Numbered from the stretch's first letter, positions 48,687-58,033 are shown. The stretch: 64,000 nucleotides of DNA from Sporocytophaga myxococcoides DSM 11118 (GCF_000426725.1 NZ_KE384561.1:494445-558444); one strand, 5' to 3'. Notes: generated by a model not told the origin, from the sequence alone. A program made the numbers and translations.

Positions 48687-48808
48687 GATTCTCATTTTTT
48701 TCAAAACATGACTATCCCTCTAAAACTGGCTGATTTCAAAAAAAAACTGTTATAAAAATATCAATCATAACTTTGGGCTTAAGCAAAAATAGTCGCTTTC
48801 AAGCAACA

Positions 48809-48874
48809 ATGGATAATCAAATAAAGCCCTTGGAAAATAGACGAAGGTCCTTTGAGGTTCAATTACTATCTTGA
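48809..48874 (+). CDS. Candidate micro-ORF (21 aa) or small RNA
   Basis: ATG to TGA encodes MDNQIKPLENRRRSFEVQLLS, ending 8 bp before a 13-bp terminator stem. Such a placement is seen for small RNAs or micro-proteins. There is no clear ribosome-binding sequence, so chance is possible. Confidence 0.18.
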   Translation: MDNQIKPLENRRRSFEVQLLS

Positions 48875-48882
48875 TTTAAAAA

Positions 48883-48919
48883 AATAAAGCCTGAAGTTTC
48901 TATAATTTCAGGCTTTATT
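48883..48919. terminator. Strong hairpin terminator
   Basis: AATAAAGCCTGAA and TTCAGGCTTTATT form a perfect 13-bp stem with an 11-nt loop. It is almost 200 bp from the stop at 48686 and about 145 bp from the stop at 49064, so its cognate transcript is unclear. Confidence 0.75.
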
Positions 48920-49063
48920 GATTTGTCAAACAGAATTCATTAAAGAGATTCTATCAATTTATTCACTTTCATACATTCGAACATAAATCTTATAAAATGA
49001 ATAATATAATTACCTAGCCTAAAACTAAACGACCTGTTCAATAAAGGTAGTATACTATAAATG

Positions 49064-49306
49064 TCAGTTTAAAAACAAAACAATGACGCTATCATTAAAT
49101 TGCGTTGTTATCGCTTGTTTAGTACAATCGGATTGTTGCTTTGAAATCAAGCATTCTACCTGATTATACTTTATTTCCAGTTCTTCTCTTCGAGAGAGTA
49201 ATAAAATATTCTGAAGAATTAGTTCATCCTGCAGACTCTGAATCTCTTTAATTCGTGTACTTAAATATGCACTATATCGTTTAAGTCTTTTACCTTTTTT
49301 ATTCAT
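49064..49306 (-). CDS. Small coiled-coil protein, unknown function
   Basis: The 80-residue, strongly helical protein (LSTRIKEIQSLQDELILQNILLLSRREELEIKYNQVECLI) is a likely short coiled coil with no leader. It lies upstream of the helicase gene's 3' end on the same strand, about 140 bp downstream of it. It is possibly a real small gene, but evidence is limited to length and regular heptads. Confidence 0.4.
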   Translation of the reverse strand: MNKKGKRLKRYSAYLSTRIKEIQSLQDELILQNILLLSRREELEIKYNQVECLISKQQSDCTKQAITTQFNDSVIVLFLN

Positions 49307-49447
49307 TTACAAATGTTCATTTCATTAATAATATAATTGAAGCTTTAGGATATTTGAAGCTTTATGAATGATTTTTTCCAGAGATATTGCGATGATTTTT
49401 AGCCTTTCTGTTTCGCTGCCTATTAGATCTTTCACTTATATCGTGTA

Positions 49448-50629
49448 CTATCTCTTTGAAATATATTTTTTTAATCCACTTGTTATTTCACCCTTAGAAG
49501 CTATCGGATATCCCTCTGCGATTGGTATAGATTTGTCGATTAGTTTATGAATCCGCTTTAGAAAATTTATCTCATCGGCACAGCAAAATGAAATTGCACT
49601 TCCGGATGCCCCTGCTCTACCTGTTCGGCCAATTCTGTGAACATAAGTTTCGGGTTCGTTAGGTATATCATAATTTATAACATGAGAAAGGCTTTCAATA
49701 TCAATTCCACGGGCTGCTACATCTGTAACAACAAGAGTTCTTATCTTTCCCGCTTTGAAATTTTCTAATGCTCTTTGTCTTGAACCTTGTGACTTATCCC
49801 CATGCATAGCATTTGATTTTATCCCTGCTCTGTTAAGCTTATCGGCTAGTCGGTCAGCCTGATGTTTTGTCTTGGAAAAGATTAAGGCGTCAGATATTAA
49901 TGGACCATTTAATAACTCAAACAATAGGTCCATTTTCTTTTCTTTATCAATAAAATAAAGAAGCTGCTGAATTGATTCAGATGCAGAAGATTCAGCGGCA
50001 ATCTGAACTTTTACCGGATTATTTAAAAGAGTATCGGCTAATTGTTTTATTTCTCGATTAAGTGTTGCCGTAAAAAAAACAGATTGCTTGTTTACCGGGA
50101 TTTTCGAAGACAAAAATCTGATATCATGAATAAACCCCATATCCAGCATTCTGTCAGCTTCATCTAAAACCAGAAATTCAATATTGCTTAGATTTATATA
50201 ACCCTGATCCAAAAGATCCTTTAATCTTCCTGGAGTTGCTATTAAGATGTCTACTCCCCTGTTTAAGGAAGCTACCTGTGCTTTTTGTGAAACTCCACCA
50301 TAAATTACAGTGTGAGTACATTTGGTATATTTACCGTAAGCACTGAAACATTCTCCTATTTGAACTACTAACTCACGTGTAGGCGATAATATCAAAGCTC
50401 TAGGCTTTTTTACCATACCTTGATTTTTATTCTGTAATATCTGAAGTATAGGAATTGCAAATGCAGCAGTCTTACCTGTACCTGTTTGGGCACATGCTAA
50501 GATATCTCTTCCTGATAAGATATAAGGAATGGCTTCTTGTTGAATAGGTGTCGGTTCTATATAACCTTCATTATCTAATGCTTCAAGTATTGATGCTATC
50601 AGATTTAAATCTTTAAATGATTTTGACAT
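49448..50629 (-). CDS. DEAD-box RNA helicase (RhlE-like)
   Basis: The 393-residue protein has all core helicase motifs: Q motif (F..L.....I...GY.EPTPIQQEAIP), I AQTGTGKT, Ia PTRELVVQI, Ib TPGRL, II DEAD, III TAT (SAT in most members), IV ALIFSKTKHQAD, V TDVAARGIDI and VI HRIGRTGRAG. It has only a short basic C-terminal tail. It unwinds RNA duplexes with ATP, in ribosome assembly or mRNA decay and often in cold adaptation. It is transcribed alone or with the small coiled-coil gene downstream. Confidence 0.94.
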   Translation of the reverse strand: MSKSFKDLNLIASILEALDNEGYIEPTPIQQEAIPYILSGRDILACAQTGTGKTAAFAIPILQILQNKNQGMVKKPRALILSPTRELVVQIGECFSAYGKYTKCTHTVIYGGVSQKAQVASLNRGVDILIATPGRLKDLLDQGYINLSNIEFLVLDEADRMLDMGFIHDIRFLSSKIPVNKQSVFFTATLNREIKQLADTLLNNPVKVQIAAESSASESIQQLLYFIDKEKKMDLLFELLNGPLISDALIFSKTKHQADRLADKLNRAGIKSNAMHGDKSQGSRQRALENFKAGKIRTLVVTDVAARGIDIESLSHVINYDIPNEPETYVHRIGRTGRAGASGSAISFCCADEINFLKRIHKLIDKSIPIAEGYPIASKGEITSGLKKYISKR

Positions 50630-51084
50630 AAAATGTGAACTTGATTGTTATGGGAAGAGAACTAAAGTGGATCTACTTACTAAAAGTAGCTATACTAAAA
50701 ATAGAAGTCTTCTCGGTGAGAAATAATTTATACTTACAGACAATTAAAACCCATAAAGAGTTCAAACTTTTAGTTAAGGTAATTAAATCTGTATGCTAAG
50801 ACGTAAGGAAAGGACAACAACAAGGAGAAGAATTTTCGTTGTAGTACGATGCTAATGCTATAACAAAAGTAAGCGATATTATTGACATTTCCTATTTATT
50901 TTTTTATTTAGACTCCATTATCTGGCTTTCTGAACAAAGAATATCTACATTTGATTATCTCCAGAAGATAGTATTAGATTTGGAAAATCTCGCTGGTTCT
51001 CCTTGATGGTCGCATAAACATCAAATTCTGCCTCCCACTCATAAGATCAATAATATTTTTACTTATAGTTTAAACCTCTTTAAA
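50630..51084. other. Divergent intergenic region (455 bp)
   Basis: Promoters of the helicase (minus) and acyl-CoA desaturase (plus) lie here. A stretch at 50945-51043 is open on the minus strand for 33 codons and reads protein-like (YEWEAEFDVYATIKENQRDF), but has no start. It may be a remnant or chance. Confidence 0.35.
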
Positions 51085-51819
51085 ATGATCATTATCGTAT
51101 TCTTTTTATTTCATTGGTATCTTTCTTTATTTATGCAGACCTTTTTTCTTCATCGATATGGAGCTCATAAAATGTTTCATATGAATAAATTCTGGGAAAA
51201 GGTATTTTATATAAGTCTGTATATATTTCAAGGCTCTTCATTTCTTACACCCAGGGCTTATGGAATCATGCACCGTAAGCATCATGCCTTTAGTGACACA
51301 ATAAATGATCCTCATTCACCTCATAATCATAAGTCCGTTTTTGGAATGATGTGGACGACCAGAAAAATTTATAATAATTTAGTAGATAGAAAAGACATAG
51401 AAGAAGAAAGATTTACTTCTGATATACCTGAATGGAAACTGATAGATAATCTGGGAGAAAATGGATTATCAAGAATAGGTTGGGGCATTATATATATTAC
51501 CTTCTACATCATTTTTGCCACTCAATGGTGGATGTATCTCTTGTTGCCCGTTCACTTTCTTATGGGTGCTGTTCATGGCGCCATTGTCAACTGGTGTGGG
51601 CATAAAGTAGGTTATACTAATTTTAACAATAACGATAAATCCAAAAATTCGCTTATAATTGATTTTATAATGATGGGAGAACTATTTCAGAATAACCATC
51701 ACAAACACTCTAAGAATCTTAATTTTTCATCTAAATGGTATGAGATAGACCCTTCTTATCCAATCATTAAATTATTCTCTTTTTTTAGAATAATTCGTTT
51801 TAAGCCATCTATCATCTAA
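51085..51819 (+). CDS. Acyl-CoA (stearoyl-CoA-type) desaturase
   Basis: The 244-residue membrane di-iron desaturase has histidine boxes HRYGAH at 23-28, HRKHH at 63-67 and NNHHKHSKN near 205. Hydrophobic helices include the N-terminal MIIIVFFLFHWYLSLFMQTFF and a pair near 140-170. The family places a cis double bond, usually at delta-9, in a saturated acyl-CoA or lipid chain. With the front-end desaturase at 46.8 kb this makes two desaturases within 5 kb, but they are not in one operon. A hairpin terminator follows. Confidence 0.88.
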   Translation: MIIIVFFLFHWYLSLFMQTFFLHRYGAHKMFHMNKFWEKVFYISLYIFQGSSFLTPRAYGIMHRKHHAFSDTINDPHSPHNHKSVFGMMWTTRKIYNNLVDRKDIEEERFTSDIPEWKLIDNLGENGLSRIGWGIIYITFYIIFATQWWMYLLLPVHFLMGAVHGAIVNWCGHKVGYTNFNNNDKSKNSLIIDFIMMGELFQNNHHKHSKNLNFSSKWYEIDPSYPIIKLFSFFRIIRFKPSII

Positions 51820-51854
51820 TTCATAAAAGTAAATCTATCTAATTAACAACAAAC

Positions 51855-51890
51855 ATAAGCGAACAATGTCTTCAAGATTTGTTCGCTTAT
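51855..51890 (+). terminator. Terminator of the acyl-CoA desaturase gene
   Basis: ATAAGCGAACAA and TTGTTCGCTTAT form a perfect 12-bp stem with a 12-nt loop, 35 bp beyond the stop. Confidence 0.78.
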
Positions 51891-51908
51891 ATAAGTTAGC
51901 TTTGTTTG

Positions 51909-52148
51909 TTATTTTCTGTTTTCCTGCTGCTTTTTATAGAGTCTTATATTAAATGTCTCTTTAGTTGTTATTTTATCATTAAAGTCTTCTCCTGAAATGG
52001 TAATAGACAGATGCCACGGAATAAAAGAAAGATAAAGCCGTCAAAAAAGGATTGGATATTCGCCTTTCAATGAGAGCAACATGATTGGGTAAATCGGATT
52101 TTTCCTTAACCCATTCATGACAACCTTCAATGGAAAGTTCTACTTATA
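51909..52148 (-). pseudogene. Possible frameshifted gene remnant
   Basis: On the minus strand one frame reads VELSIEGCHEWVKEKSDL then PNHVALIERRISNPFLTA, and after a shift of frame another continues SFIPWHLSITISGEDFND then KITTKETFNIRLYKKQQ to a TAA at 51909-51911. Both halves look like real protein, and the second has a natural-looking basic end. There is no start codon. The parent family is not recognised. Confidence 0.33.
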
Positions 52149-52456
52149 TGATTACTGGGCTTGAGATAAAAGTAAGAGCCAAAAAAATTTAAAAGCGGCA
52201 AACAAAGAATCGAATAATAAACTGTCTCTCATAATTCTCAAAAGATTTGTGTATGGGCCACTGTCAAAAAAAACTAAATATAGTTGCACATGGAAAGTAA
52301 CATTTTTCATAGGTATTCTCATTAGTTTTTATGTTTAAAGATGATCTCAGATATGCAGCTGTCTTTCGTTATATTAGAACTATCTATCAAGTAAAAATCC
52401 GTTTTTTTAAACAGCGGAAATATATCTAGACTGGCGTATTGATCATGAACTAAACG

Positions 52457-52690
52457 TCATTGCACAATAAATCCAATAGTCCTGAAATGAGTCGGTGTCA
52501 ATATCTTCATCAGATAAACTCCTGTTCCTAACGGCAGTGAGAAGTTAAGAAGGTAATTCTCTTGTCCATTATAAGAGGCCTTTGAAATTGGAAGACCTTG
52601 AGAATTGATAATCTCAATATCTATAGCTTGCTCTTTATCTAAATCAATTTGAGCATTGAATATTCCATTGTTAGGATAGGGAATATGATT
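52457..52690 (-). pseudogene. Orphan T9SS C-terminal sorting domain (decayed gene)
   Basis: Seventy-seven codons ending in TGA (52457-52459) encode a full sorting domain: NHIPYPNNGIFNAQIDLD at the start (compare the canonical YPNPNNG), IDIEIINSQGLPISKA in the middle, then GTGVYLMKILT and RTIGFIVQ at the end. An in-frame TAG stop (52691-52693) lies immediately upstream and no passenger protein is found in any frame, so it is the leftover 3' end of a secreted-protein gene. Confidence 0.8.
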
Positions 52691-52736
52691 CTAAGCCTGG
52701 CGCATTTAATTAAGTTAAGGATATATAAGACATATT

Positions 52737-52952
52737 GTGCGTACTTATAAGATTACTTTTACCAATAACCAGACAATAACGGAGACGGAACGTATCTTTA
52801 AGGAACATGAGCTAAAGGCAGTAAAAACAAATTTCATCAAGAAACAAGATAAAACCATTTGCATCTGGACTGTGGCAAGGAATGAAAGCAAACACAAAAT
52901 ATTTACCGAAAGGCTGCTTTTTTTAACTGGAGTTTTAGAATATGAATATTAG
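52737..52952 (+). CDS. Small protein, unknown function (GTG start)
   Basis: The 71-residue protein starts at GTG (MRTYKITFTNNQTITETER) and has an alternating strand-helix-strand pattern (MRTYKITFTNNQTI, ERIFKEHELKAV, KQDKTICIWTVARNE, KIFTERLLFLTGVLEYEY), compatible with a small alpha/beta fold. The sequence is coherent and protein-like, but there is no recognised family, and it sits next to decayed sequence. Confidence 0.4.
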   Translation: MRTYKITFTNNQTITETERIFKEHELKAVKTNFIKKQDKTICIWTVARNESKHKIFTERLLFLTGVLEYEY

Positions 52953-53087
52953 GAGAGAAAGCATTTTGCTTTTTTTACTAAACTCACTTATGCTTGATTT
53001 TTTTGTGCTATGGATAGATTTCGGCTGAGAGGCTGAGGAATTAGAGAAATTAAAGTTAACAAACTAGGGTGTTTTGACTATCATTCA

Positions 53088-53134
53088 TTAATCAACATTA
53101 CGGCTTGTGAGCCGCAGGTCGAAATGTTGATTAA
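53088..53134. repeat. Nested inverted repeat/hairpin
   Basis: TTAATCAACATT and AATGTTGATTAA form a perfect 12-bp outer stem. Inside it CGGCT/AGCCG forms a second hairpin. It lies 11 bp from the terminator at 53145-53187 and could be a second terminator, a structured RNA or a cruciform. Confidence 0.6.
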
Positions 53135-53144
53135 TTAGCTCTAA

Positions 53145-53187
53145 AAGAGCACGCCTAACAGGTCTCTTAATCCTGTTAGGCGCTCTT
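53145..53187 (-). terminator. Terminator of the large NHL T9SS gene
   Basis: AAGAGCACGCCTAACAGG pairs with CCTGTTAGGCGCTCTT (11-bp GC-rich core plus 5 bp beyond one bulged A), about 20 bp after the stop at 53209. Confidence 0.85.
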
Positions 53188-53208
53188 CTTTTGGTAATTT
53201 TATTTCCT

Positions 53209-56200
53209 TTATTTTATAATCTTGTGTTGAACAGCCCCTGTTCCATCATTTAATTCCAATAGGTAAATACCTGCAGGAAGTGAAGAGAAATCCATTTCAA
53301 ATGCGGCGGCCCCACTTTTTTCAGTAGATAAAACTTCTATTCCTTGCATATTTAAAAGCTTTACTGACAAAGTTTCACTTTTACCCGTATTTGGAATAAT
53401 ATGAAGAAGACTTTGAACAGGATTTGGATAAACTGCAAATTCATTTTCATCTGCATTTTTCACTGATGAAACTACGCCTGTTACTGTTCCCTGTACATCT
53501 AACGTTTTAAATTCAGCAGTAGAAGCGCTAATAACCACTTTGTCATTATAGCTTGATGCATTAGCAGTGGCAGCCAATCGAATGTAAATTCTTTTTGACG
53601 CAATATTTCCACTTACAGGTGCCAGGCTTAAACTATTTGAATAGCCTGTGGTTGCCGAAAAAGACAATTCAAATCCTGCCGGGGCAGTTATAGTCATGCT
53701 TTCTGTCAGGTTAAATCCTTTTACATTAAAGGACTGACTAGGTGAAACAGATCCATATTCAGCTTGGAATGGGCTCAAAGAAGGCTTGGATATCTTTCTG
53801 ATATTATTATATTCAGAAATATAAATATTACCATTAGACCCCACTACCAAAGCATTAGTAGCACTGAAAGTAGCTGAGGATCCCAGACCATCTGCAGTAC
53901 CGGAGGTTCCCGTTCCCGCAATAGTCGTGACGATGCGAGCAGGTGTCATTTGTCTGATTTTGTAGTCCAGACCATCTGCTATGTAAAAGTTGCCATCTTT
54001 ACCCCTTGTAATACCTGATGGGTAATAAAAACCTGCAGAAGATCCTACTCCATCTGCGCCAGAAGTGCCGCCGCCCGCAAACACACTGTATTCATTATTT
54101 GGTGTTATTTTTACTATTTGATGATAATTGTTATCAACCACATAAATATTCCCGGCATCATCAAGAGCAATTCCTTTCGGATTTTTGAAATAAAATGGAA
54201 GAGATGTAACTACGCCTTCCGGACTAATTTTTCGAATCTTGTTATTCCCTACATCGCATAGATAAATGATACCCGACACATCAATAGCCATCATTGAAGG
54301 GTTATAAAATAAAGCCTGGCTTCCAGTTCCGTCAGCATTTCCAGAGAATGATCCCCCAACGAATGTTGATACAATGCCATCCGGTGTAATTTTTCGAATT
54401 ACATTGTTGCCATATTCGGAGACATATAGGTTTCCGGCAGCATCAAAAACTAATCCTTGAGGGTTGTTAAATGTTGCAGTAGCTACTGGTCCATTCGCAG
54501 CCCCTTTAGTTCCGGTACCTGCATAGGTAGTTACTTCACCATCTGGAGTAATTTTTCTAATTCTGTGATTAGTGTAATCTGCTACAAAAAGATTGTCATT
54601 TTTGTCTAGTGCAAGACCATAAGGGGTATTAAACCTTGCATCCACTCCTTTACCATCCTGAAGACCTGATGTTGCTGTACCTGCAAGTGTAGAAACAATA
54701 GGATCAAAGTGAATAACTGATTTCATTGGTGATACATATGCCTCAACAGGAATTCTCAGAATTTCCGCTCCTAAAGATGAAACAATTATTGTATCAAATA
54801 TGGCCCCCACAGGAGCTGTAGATTTTGTTCTTATTGATAAAGTGAAATTCGCAGTTCCGTTTGTAGGAATAATACTCAAACTGTTTAAAAAAGATACATA
54901 GGAGGAAACTTCCAGATTAGCAGTACCCGTTACAACCAGATTATTGGTAAGTGCAGCAGCGATTACCGGGAAATCAACTTTAGCTGAAGGAGAACCTTGT
55001 ATTCCATATAGCCCAGGCATTTGATATGCACTTAACTTTCTGATTTTACCACTTCCTACGTCAGCTACATAAACATTTCCTTTTAGATCAGTAGTGAGCC
55101 CTTGAGGAGAACTAAAAACAGCACTGGTACCAACACCATCCACTGATCCTGAACTCGAAGCACTTCCTCCCAGTGTTACGACAACACCTGTTGGCAATAT
55201 CTTTCTAATCATATAATTATTCATATCAGAGACATAGATATTGCCTTCAGCATCTACGGTAAGCGCAGAAGGGTAATTAAACTTTGAGCTTAATGCATTT
55301 CCATCAAGATATCCTGCTGAAGTTCCTGCAATAATAGAAATTGTACCATCAGCAGTTATCTTCTTAATCTTTTGATTTGATTGATCAGCTACATAAATAT
55401 TTCCATTTAAATCAGCAGCTACTCCGGAAGGATAGTTGAAAGAAGTTGCTCCTACTGTGGAGACGATCAGGTCAGTGCTGATCTTTCTTATTTTACTGTT
55501 ATTTTTATCTGCTACAAAAATATTTCCATAGATATCAATTGCTATGCCGCTTGGATTATAAAATTGGGCTGAAGCTGCTGCTCCTTCAAGAGATCCTGAA
55601 GTGCCTGTTCCTGCAATAGTACTTACCTCTCCATCCTGAGTTACCTTTCTTATTCGGTGGTTATTTGAATCTGTGATATATAGATCCCCATTTTTGGCTA
55701 TTGCAATACCAGATGGATAACTAAATTTAGCTTCAATGCCTTTTCCATCAGCAAAACCACTTGTGCCAGCACCTGCCAGAACAGTTATGGTTCCATCTTT
55801 GGAGATTTTTTTAATTACATGGTTCGAGCCATCCGCAACAAATAAATTTCCGTCAGAATCTGCTACTACGCCAACAGGCTTTAATCCTGAAGCAATTGTA
55901 CTAACATATATTCCCTTCATAATAGTCGGAGAAGCAGTATTGGGAATTGTTTCCCCTGTAAAATTCAATATTACATCCTGGGCTCCTGATGATGTAATGG
56001 AAATGGTTCCATTGTTTGTCCCAGGTTTAGCTGTGTTAGAGATTCTTATAAAAATTTCTACTGATATAATCGAACCGTTTGTGGCTGTTAAATTTAATGA
56101 ACTGGCAAAGCCTGATGTTGATGAAAGAGATACTTCGTAACCATCTGAAGCAAGTATGTTTAAATTTCCAGTTAAAGAAGTGGCGCTTATAGCAATGGAT

Positions 56201-57312
56201 TGATTAGTTGATGGATAATTTTGAACGGATGAAAAGGCTTTAAAAGAAACTGGGGCTATTTTTCGAATACAACTATTATCCGACACATAAAGAGCACCAT
56301 CAGGACCAAATTCTACATCACTGACAGATCTGAAAGATGATTTACCACTAAGACCATCTGTATATGCAGAAGTACCATTGCCTGCAAAAGTAGATACAAT
56401 GCCATCTGGAGATATTTTCCTTACTCTATAATTGTAACAATCTGCAACATATATATTACCAGATGCGTCAAGAGTGAGACCACTTGGTCTATCAAATTTG
56501 GCAGTGGCTGCACTCCCATTTGCAAAACCTTCTTCACCTGTTCCTGCTACAGTTGTAACAACACCTTGAGGTGTCACTTTTCTAATCCTGCTGTTTAGGT
56601 AATCGGCTACATACAAGTTGCCCTGAGCATCAATATCTATTCCCATTGGCATATTAAAGCTTGCTGCAGTTCCTGTACCATCAGCAAATCCTGCCACGCC
56701 ATTGCCAGCAAAAACAGTTACAAGTCCCTGTGGTGTTATCTTTCTGATCTGGTGATTGAATTCGTCAGTAACAAATAAATTTCCATTTTTATCAAAAACA
56801 GCACTATATGGTTGGTTAAACTTTGCCGACCCTCCGACACCATCTACATTGCCATAGTCAAGGCTTCCTGCAAAAGTTGTTACATTGCCCGAGGTAGAAA
56901 TTTTTCTTATCTGGTGATTTCCATTGTCTGCAACATAAGCAATGCCGTCAGTGGAAAAAATAAGATCGGTAGGCTGGCTGAATTTGGCAACAGAAAGATT
57001 ACCGTTTGCAAAACCCTGAACTCCATTTCCTGCATAAGTACTTACCACGCCATCCGGAGTTACTTTTCTGATGATGGATCTGTTTATGTTGTCTGCAACA
57101 TAAAGGTTACCTTTTTGGTCAAAAGCCAAGCCCATGGGATCAAAAAATTGTGCAATACTTTTTGGACCATCGGTATACCCGGAAAGACCCGTTCCCGAGA
57201 ATGTTGTCACCTGATTGTCTAATGTAATCACCTGGCCTTTTACCTTTACCTGTAAAAGTAAAAGCAAGGCAAAAATTACTTTTAACTTCTGAACTGAATT
57301 AATCTTAATCAT
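53209..57312 (-). CDS. Giant NHL-repeat T9SS protein (1367 aa)
   Basis: Signal peptide about 1-26 (LKVIFALLLLLQVKVKG). Three blocks of NHL repeats follow (about 30-350, 470-770 and 870-1195), each of five or six units of the form LAFDQKGNLYVADNINRSIIRKVTPDG with a spacer such as VVTTVAGTGEEGFANGSAATAKFDRP. The blocks are separated by Ig-like domains (about 355-465 and 775-865, also 1200-1285), e.g. SGFASSLNLTATNGSI. The protein ends in a T9SS sorting domain (VYPNPVQSLLHIIP...LNMQGIEVLSTE...VQHKIIK). It is presumably a string of beta-propellers displayed on the cell surface. NHL propellers bind proteins, sugars or RNA, so the function is open. No catalytic domain is seen. Confidence 0.88.
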   Translation of the reverse strand: MIKINSVQKLKVIFALLLLLQVKVKGQVITLDNQVTTFSGTGLSGYTDGPKSIAQFFDPMGLAFDQKGNLYVADNINRSIIRKVTPDGVVSTYAGNGVQGFANGNLSVAKFSQPTDLIFSTDGIAYVADNGNHQIRKISTSGNVTTFAGSLDYGNVDGVGGSAKFNQPYSAVFDKNGNLFVTDEFNHQIRKITPQGLVTVFAGNGVAGFADGTGTAASFNMPMGIDIDAQGNLYVADYLNSRIRKVTPQGVVTTVAGTGEEGFANGSAATAKFDRPSGLTLDASGNIYVADCYNYRVRKISPDGIVSTFAGNGTSAYTDGLSGKSSFRSVSDVEFGPDGALYVSDNSCIRKIAPVSFKAFSSVQNYPSTNQSIAISATSLTGNLNILASDGYEVSLSSTSGFASSLNLTATNGSIISVEIFIRISNTAKPGTNNGTISITSSGAQDVILNFTGETIPNTASPTIMKGIYVSTIASGLKPVGVVADSDGNLFVADGSNHVIKKISKDGTITVLAGAGTSGFADGKGIEAKFSYPSGIAIAKNGDLYITDSNNHRIRKVTQDGEVSTIAGTGTSGSLEGAAASAQFYNPSGIAIDIYGNIFVADKNNSKIRKISTDLIVSTVGATSFNYPSGVAADLNGNIYVADQSNQKIKKITADGTISIIAGTSAGYLDGNALSSKFNYPSALTVDAEGNIYVSDMNNYMIRKILPTGVVVTLGGSASSSGSVDGVGTSAVFSSPQGLTTDLKGNVYVADVGSGKIRKLSAYQMPGLYGIQGSPSAKVDFPVIAAALTNNLVVTGTANLEVSSYVSFLNSLSIIPTNGTANFTLSIRTKSTAPVGAIFDTIIVSSLGAEILRIPVEAYVSPMKSVIHFDPIVSTLAGTATSGLQDGKGVDARFNTPYGLALDKNDNLFVADYTNHRIRKITPDGEVTTYAGTGTKGAANGPVATATFNNPQGLVFDAAGNLYVSEYGNNVIRKITPDGIVSTFVGGSFSGNADGTGSQALFYNPSMMAIDVSGIIYLCDVGNNKIRKISPEGVVTSLPFYFKNPKGIALDDAGNIYVVDNNYHQIVKITPNNEYSVFAGGGTSGADGVGSSAGFYYPSGITRGKDGNFYIADGLDYKIRQMTPARIVTTIAGTGTSGTADGLGSSATFSATNALVVGSNGNIYISEYNNIRKISKPSLSPFQAEYGSVSPSQSFNVKGFNLTESMTITAPAGFELSFSATTGYSNSLSLAPVSGNIASKRIYIRLAATANASSYNDKVVISASTAEFKTLDVQGTVTGVVSSVKNADENEFAVYPNPVQSLLHIIPNTGKSETLSVKLLNMQGIEVLSTEKSGAAAFEMDFSSLPAGIYLLELNDGTGAVQHKIIK

Positions 57313-57401
57313 GATTTTTCATTTAGTCACTATAAAAATATTTTTAAAAAATATATACGTTAAAATCTGTATTTTTTTTACAAATGTAAAAATAAGTGTT
57401 C

Positions 57402-57523
57402 AACTGCGCAATTTGGTGTAGAATATACGGGCTTTTTAGAATTGGGGTTGGTAAGTATAGAGCGTTTAAATTCTGAAAAATAATTGGAAAGGTGCAGCCG
57501 CTATAGGTTATACAATGTTATCT
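57402..57523 (-). other. attC-like site 1 (end of array)
   Basis: It begins 5 bp after the stop of the cassette E gene with AAGATAACATTG. The arm TGTATAACCTATAGCGGC pairs imperfectly with the far arm GCCCGTATATTCTACA, and an inner stem TTTTTAGAATT/AAATTCTGAAAAA is present. The far boundary (GTT at 57402-57404) is uncertain, as there is no following cassette to confirm it. Confidence 0.55.
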
Positions 57524-58024
57524 TCAGTTTCTTTGTTTCTCAAACCATTCAAGTTGATTTTTTATTCGCTTGAGAATATTCTCGTCAGAATCTCCATGAA
57601 TGTCTCTTAATCTAAAATTTTCTTTTGCAGGATCACCCTTGTCCATAAACTCCATAATGCCTAAATTGAAAAGAGCCTGCCCAAACCTTTGATCATAATG
57701 TTTAGCCAAATAGTCAGAAATTAAATTTAGTATTTCCTGATGTTCCTGTTTAGGGTTTGATTTATTCCATTCAAAATCAAATTCATCTTGATTAATTTCA
57801 AATTCTTTGAATTCATCTAAATCTAATGGTTGGCTTCCAAGTCCTCCATAATCATCAAATCTTTTATCTAAATGATATTTCAGTCGGTTCCCATTATCAT
57901 ACAATTCAATTTGTTTAACAGCATACCCGTTATCCTCCACTTCAAAATACCAAATAGATGTTCCCCATGAATCAAATTCATCACCTCTTGTTTCATTCCA
58001 TTTTCTTTTGAAGTATCTATTCAT
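57524..58024 (-). CDS. Cassette E: small acidic protein (DUF6881-like)
   Basis: The 166-residue soluble protein is rich in aromatic and acidic residues: ETRGDEFDSWGTSIWYFEV, then NGYAVKQIELYDNGNRLKY and DDYGGLGSQPLDLDEFKEF. The pattern of a strand pair with YDNGN and a later YGGL.QPLDL resembles DUF6881-type proteins, a family of unknown function; this is a tentative match. The C-terminal half is helical. The start directly follows attC-like site 2 (GTTATC 15 bp upstream) and the stop precedes site 1 by 5 bp, so gene and cassette have almost the same length. It is the last cassette of the array. Confidence 0.7.
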   Translation of the reverse strand: MNRYFKRKWNETRGDEFDSWGTSIWYFEVEDNGYAVKQIELYDNGNRLKYHLDKRFDDYGGLGSQPLDLDEFKEFEINQDEFDFEWNKSNPKQEHQEILNLISDYLAKHYDQRFGQALFNLGIMEFMDKGDPAKENFRLRDIHGDSDENILKRIKNQLEWFEKQRN

Positions 58025-58033
58025 TTTATTAAA

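Larger units (their letters stand above)
48687..49063. other. Intergenic region (377 bp) with an isolated terminator
   Basis: Between two convergent genes there is a possible tiny ORF at 48809-48874 followed directly by a strong hairpin terminator at 48883-48919. This could mark a small transcript; nothing else is recognised. Confidence 0.4.
51820..52736. other. Non-coding stretch with gene remnants (917 bp)
   Basis: Apart from the terminator at 51855-51890 it has no intact gene. Two minus-strand coding remnants are visible: 51909-52148 (frameshifted) and 52457-52690 (a T9SS sorting domain without its protein). Between them, 52149-52456 shows nothing recognisable. Confidence 0.6.

Noticed and set aside
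50945..51043. Open minus-strand fragment reading YEWEAEFDVYATIKENQRDF
   Set aside because: Only 33 codons, no start and no homologous protein recognised; too weak for a pseudogene call.
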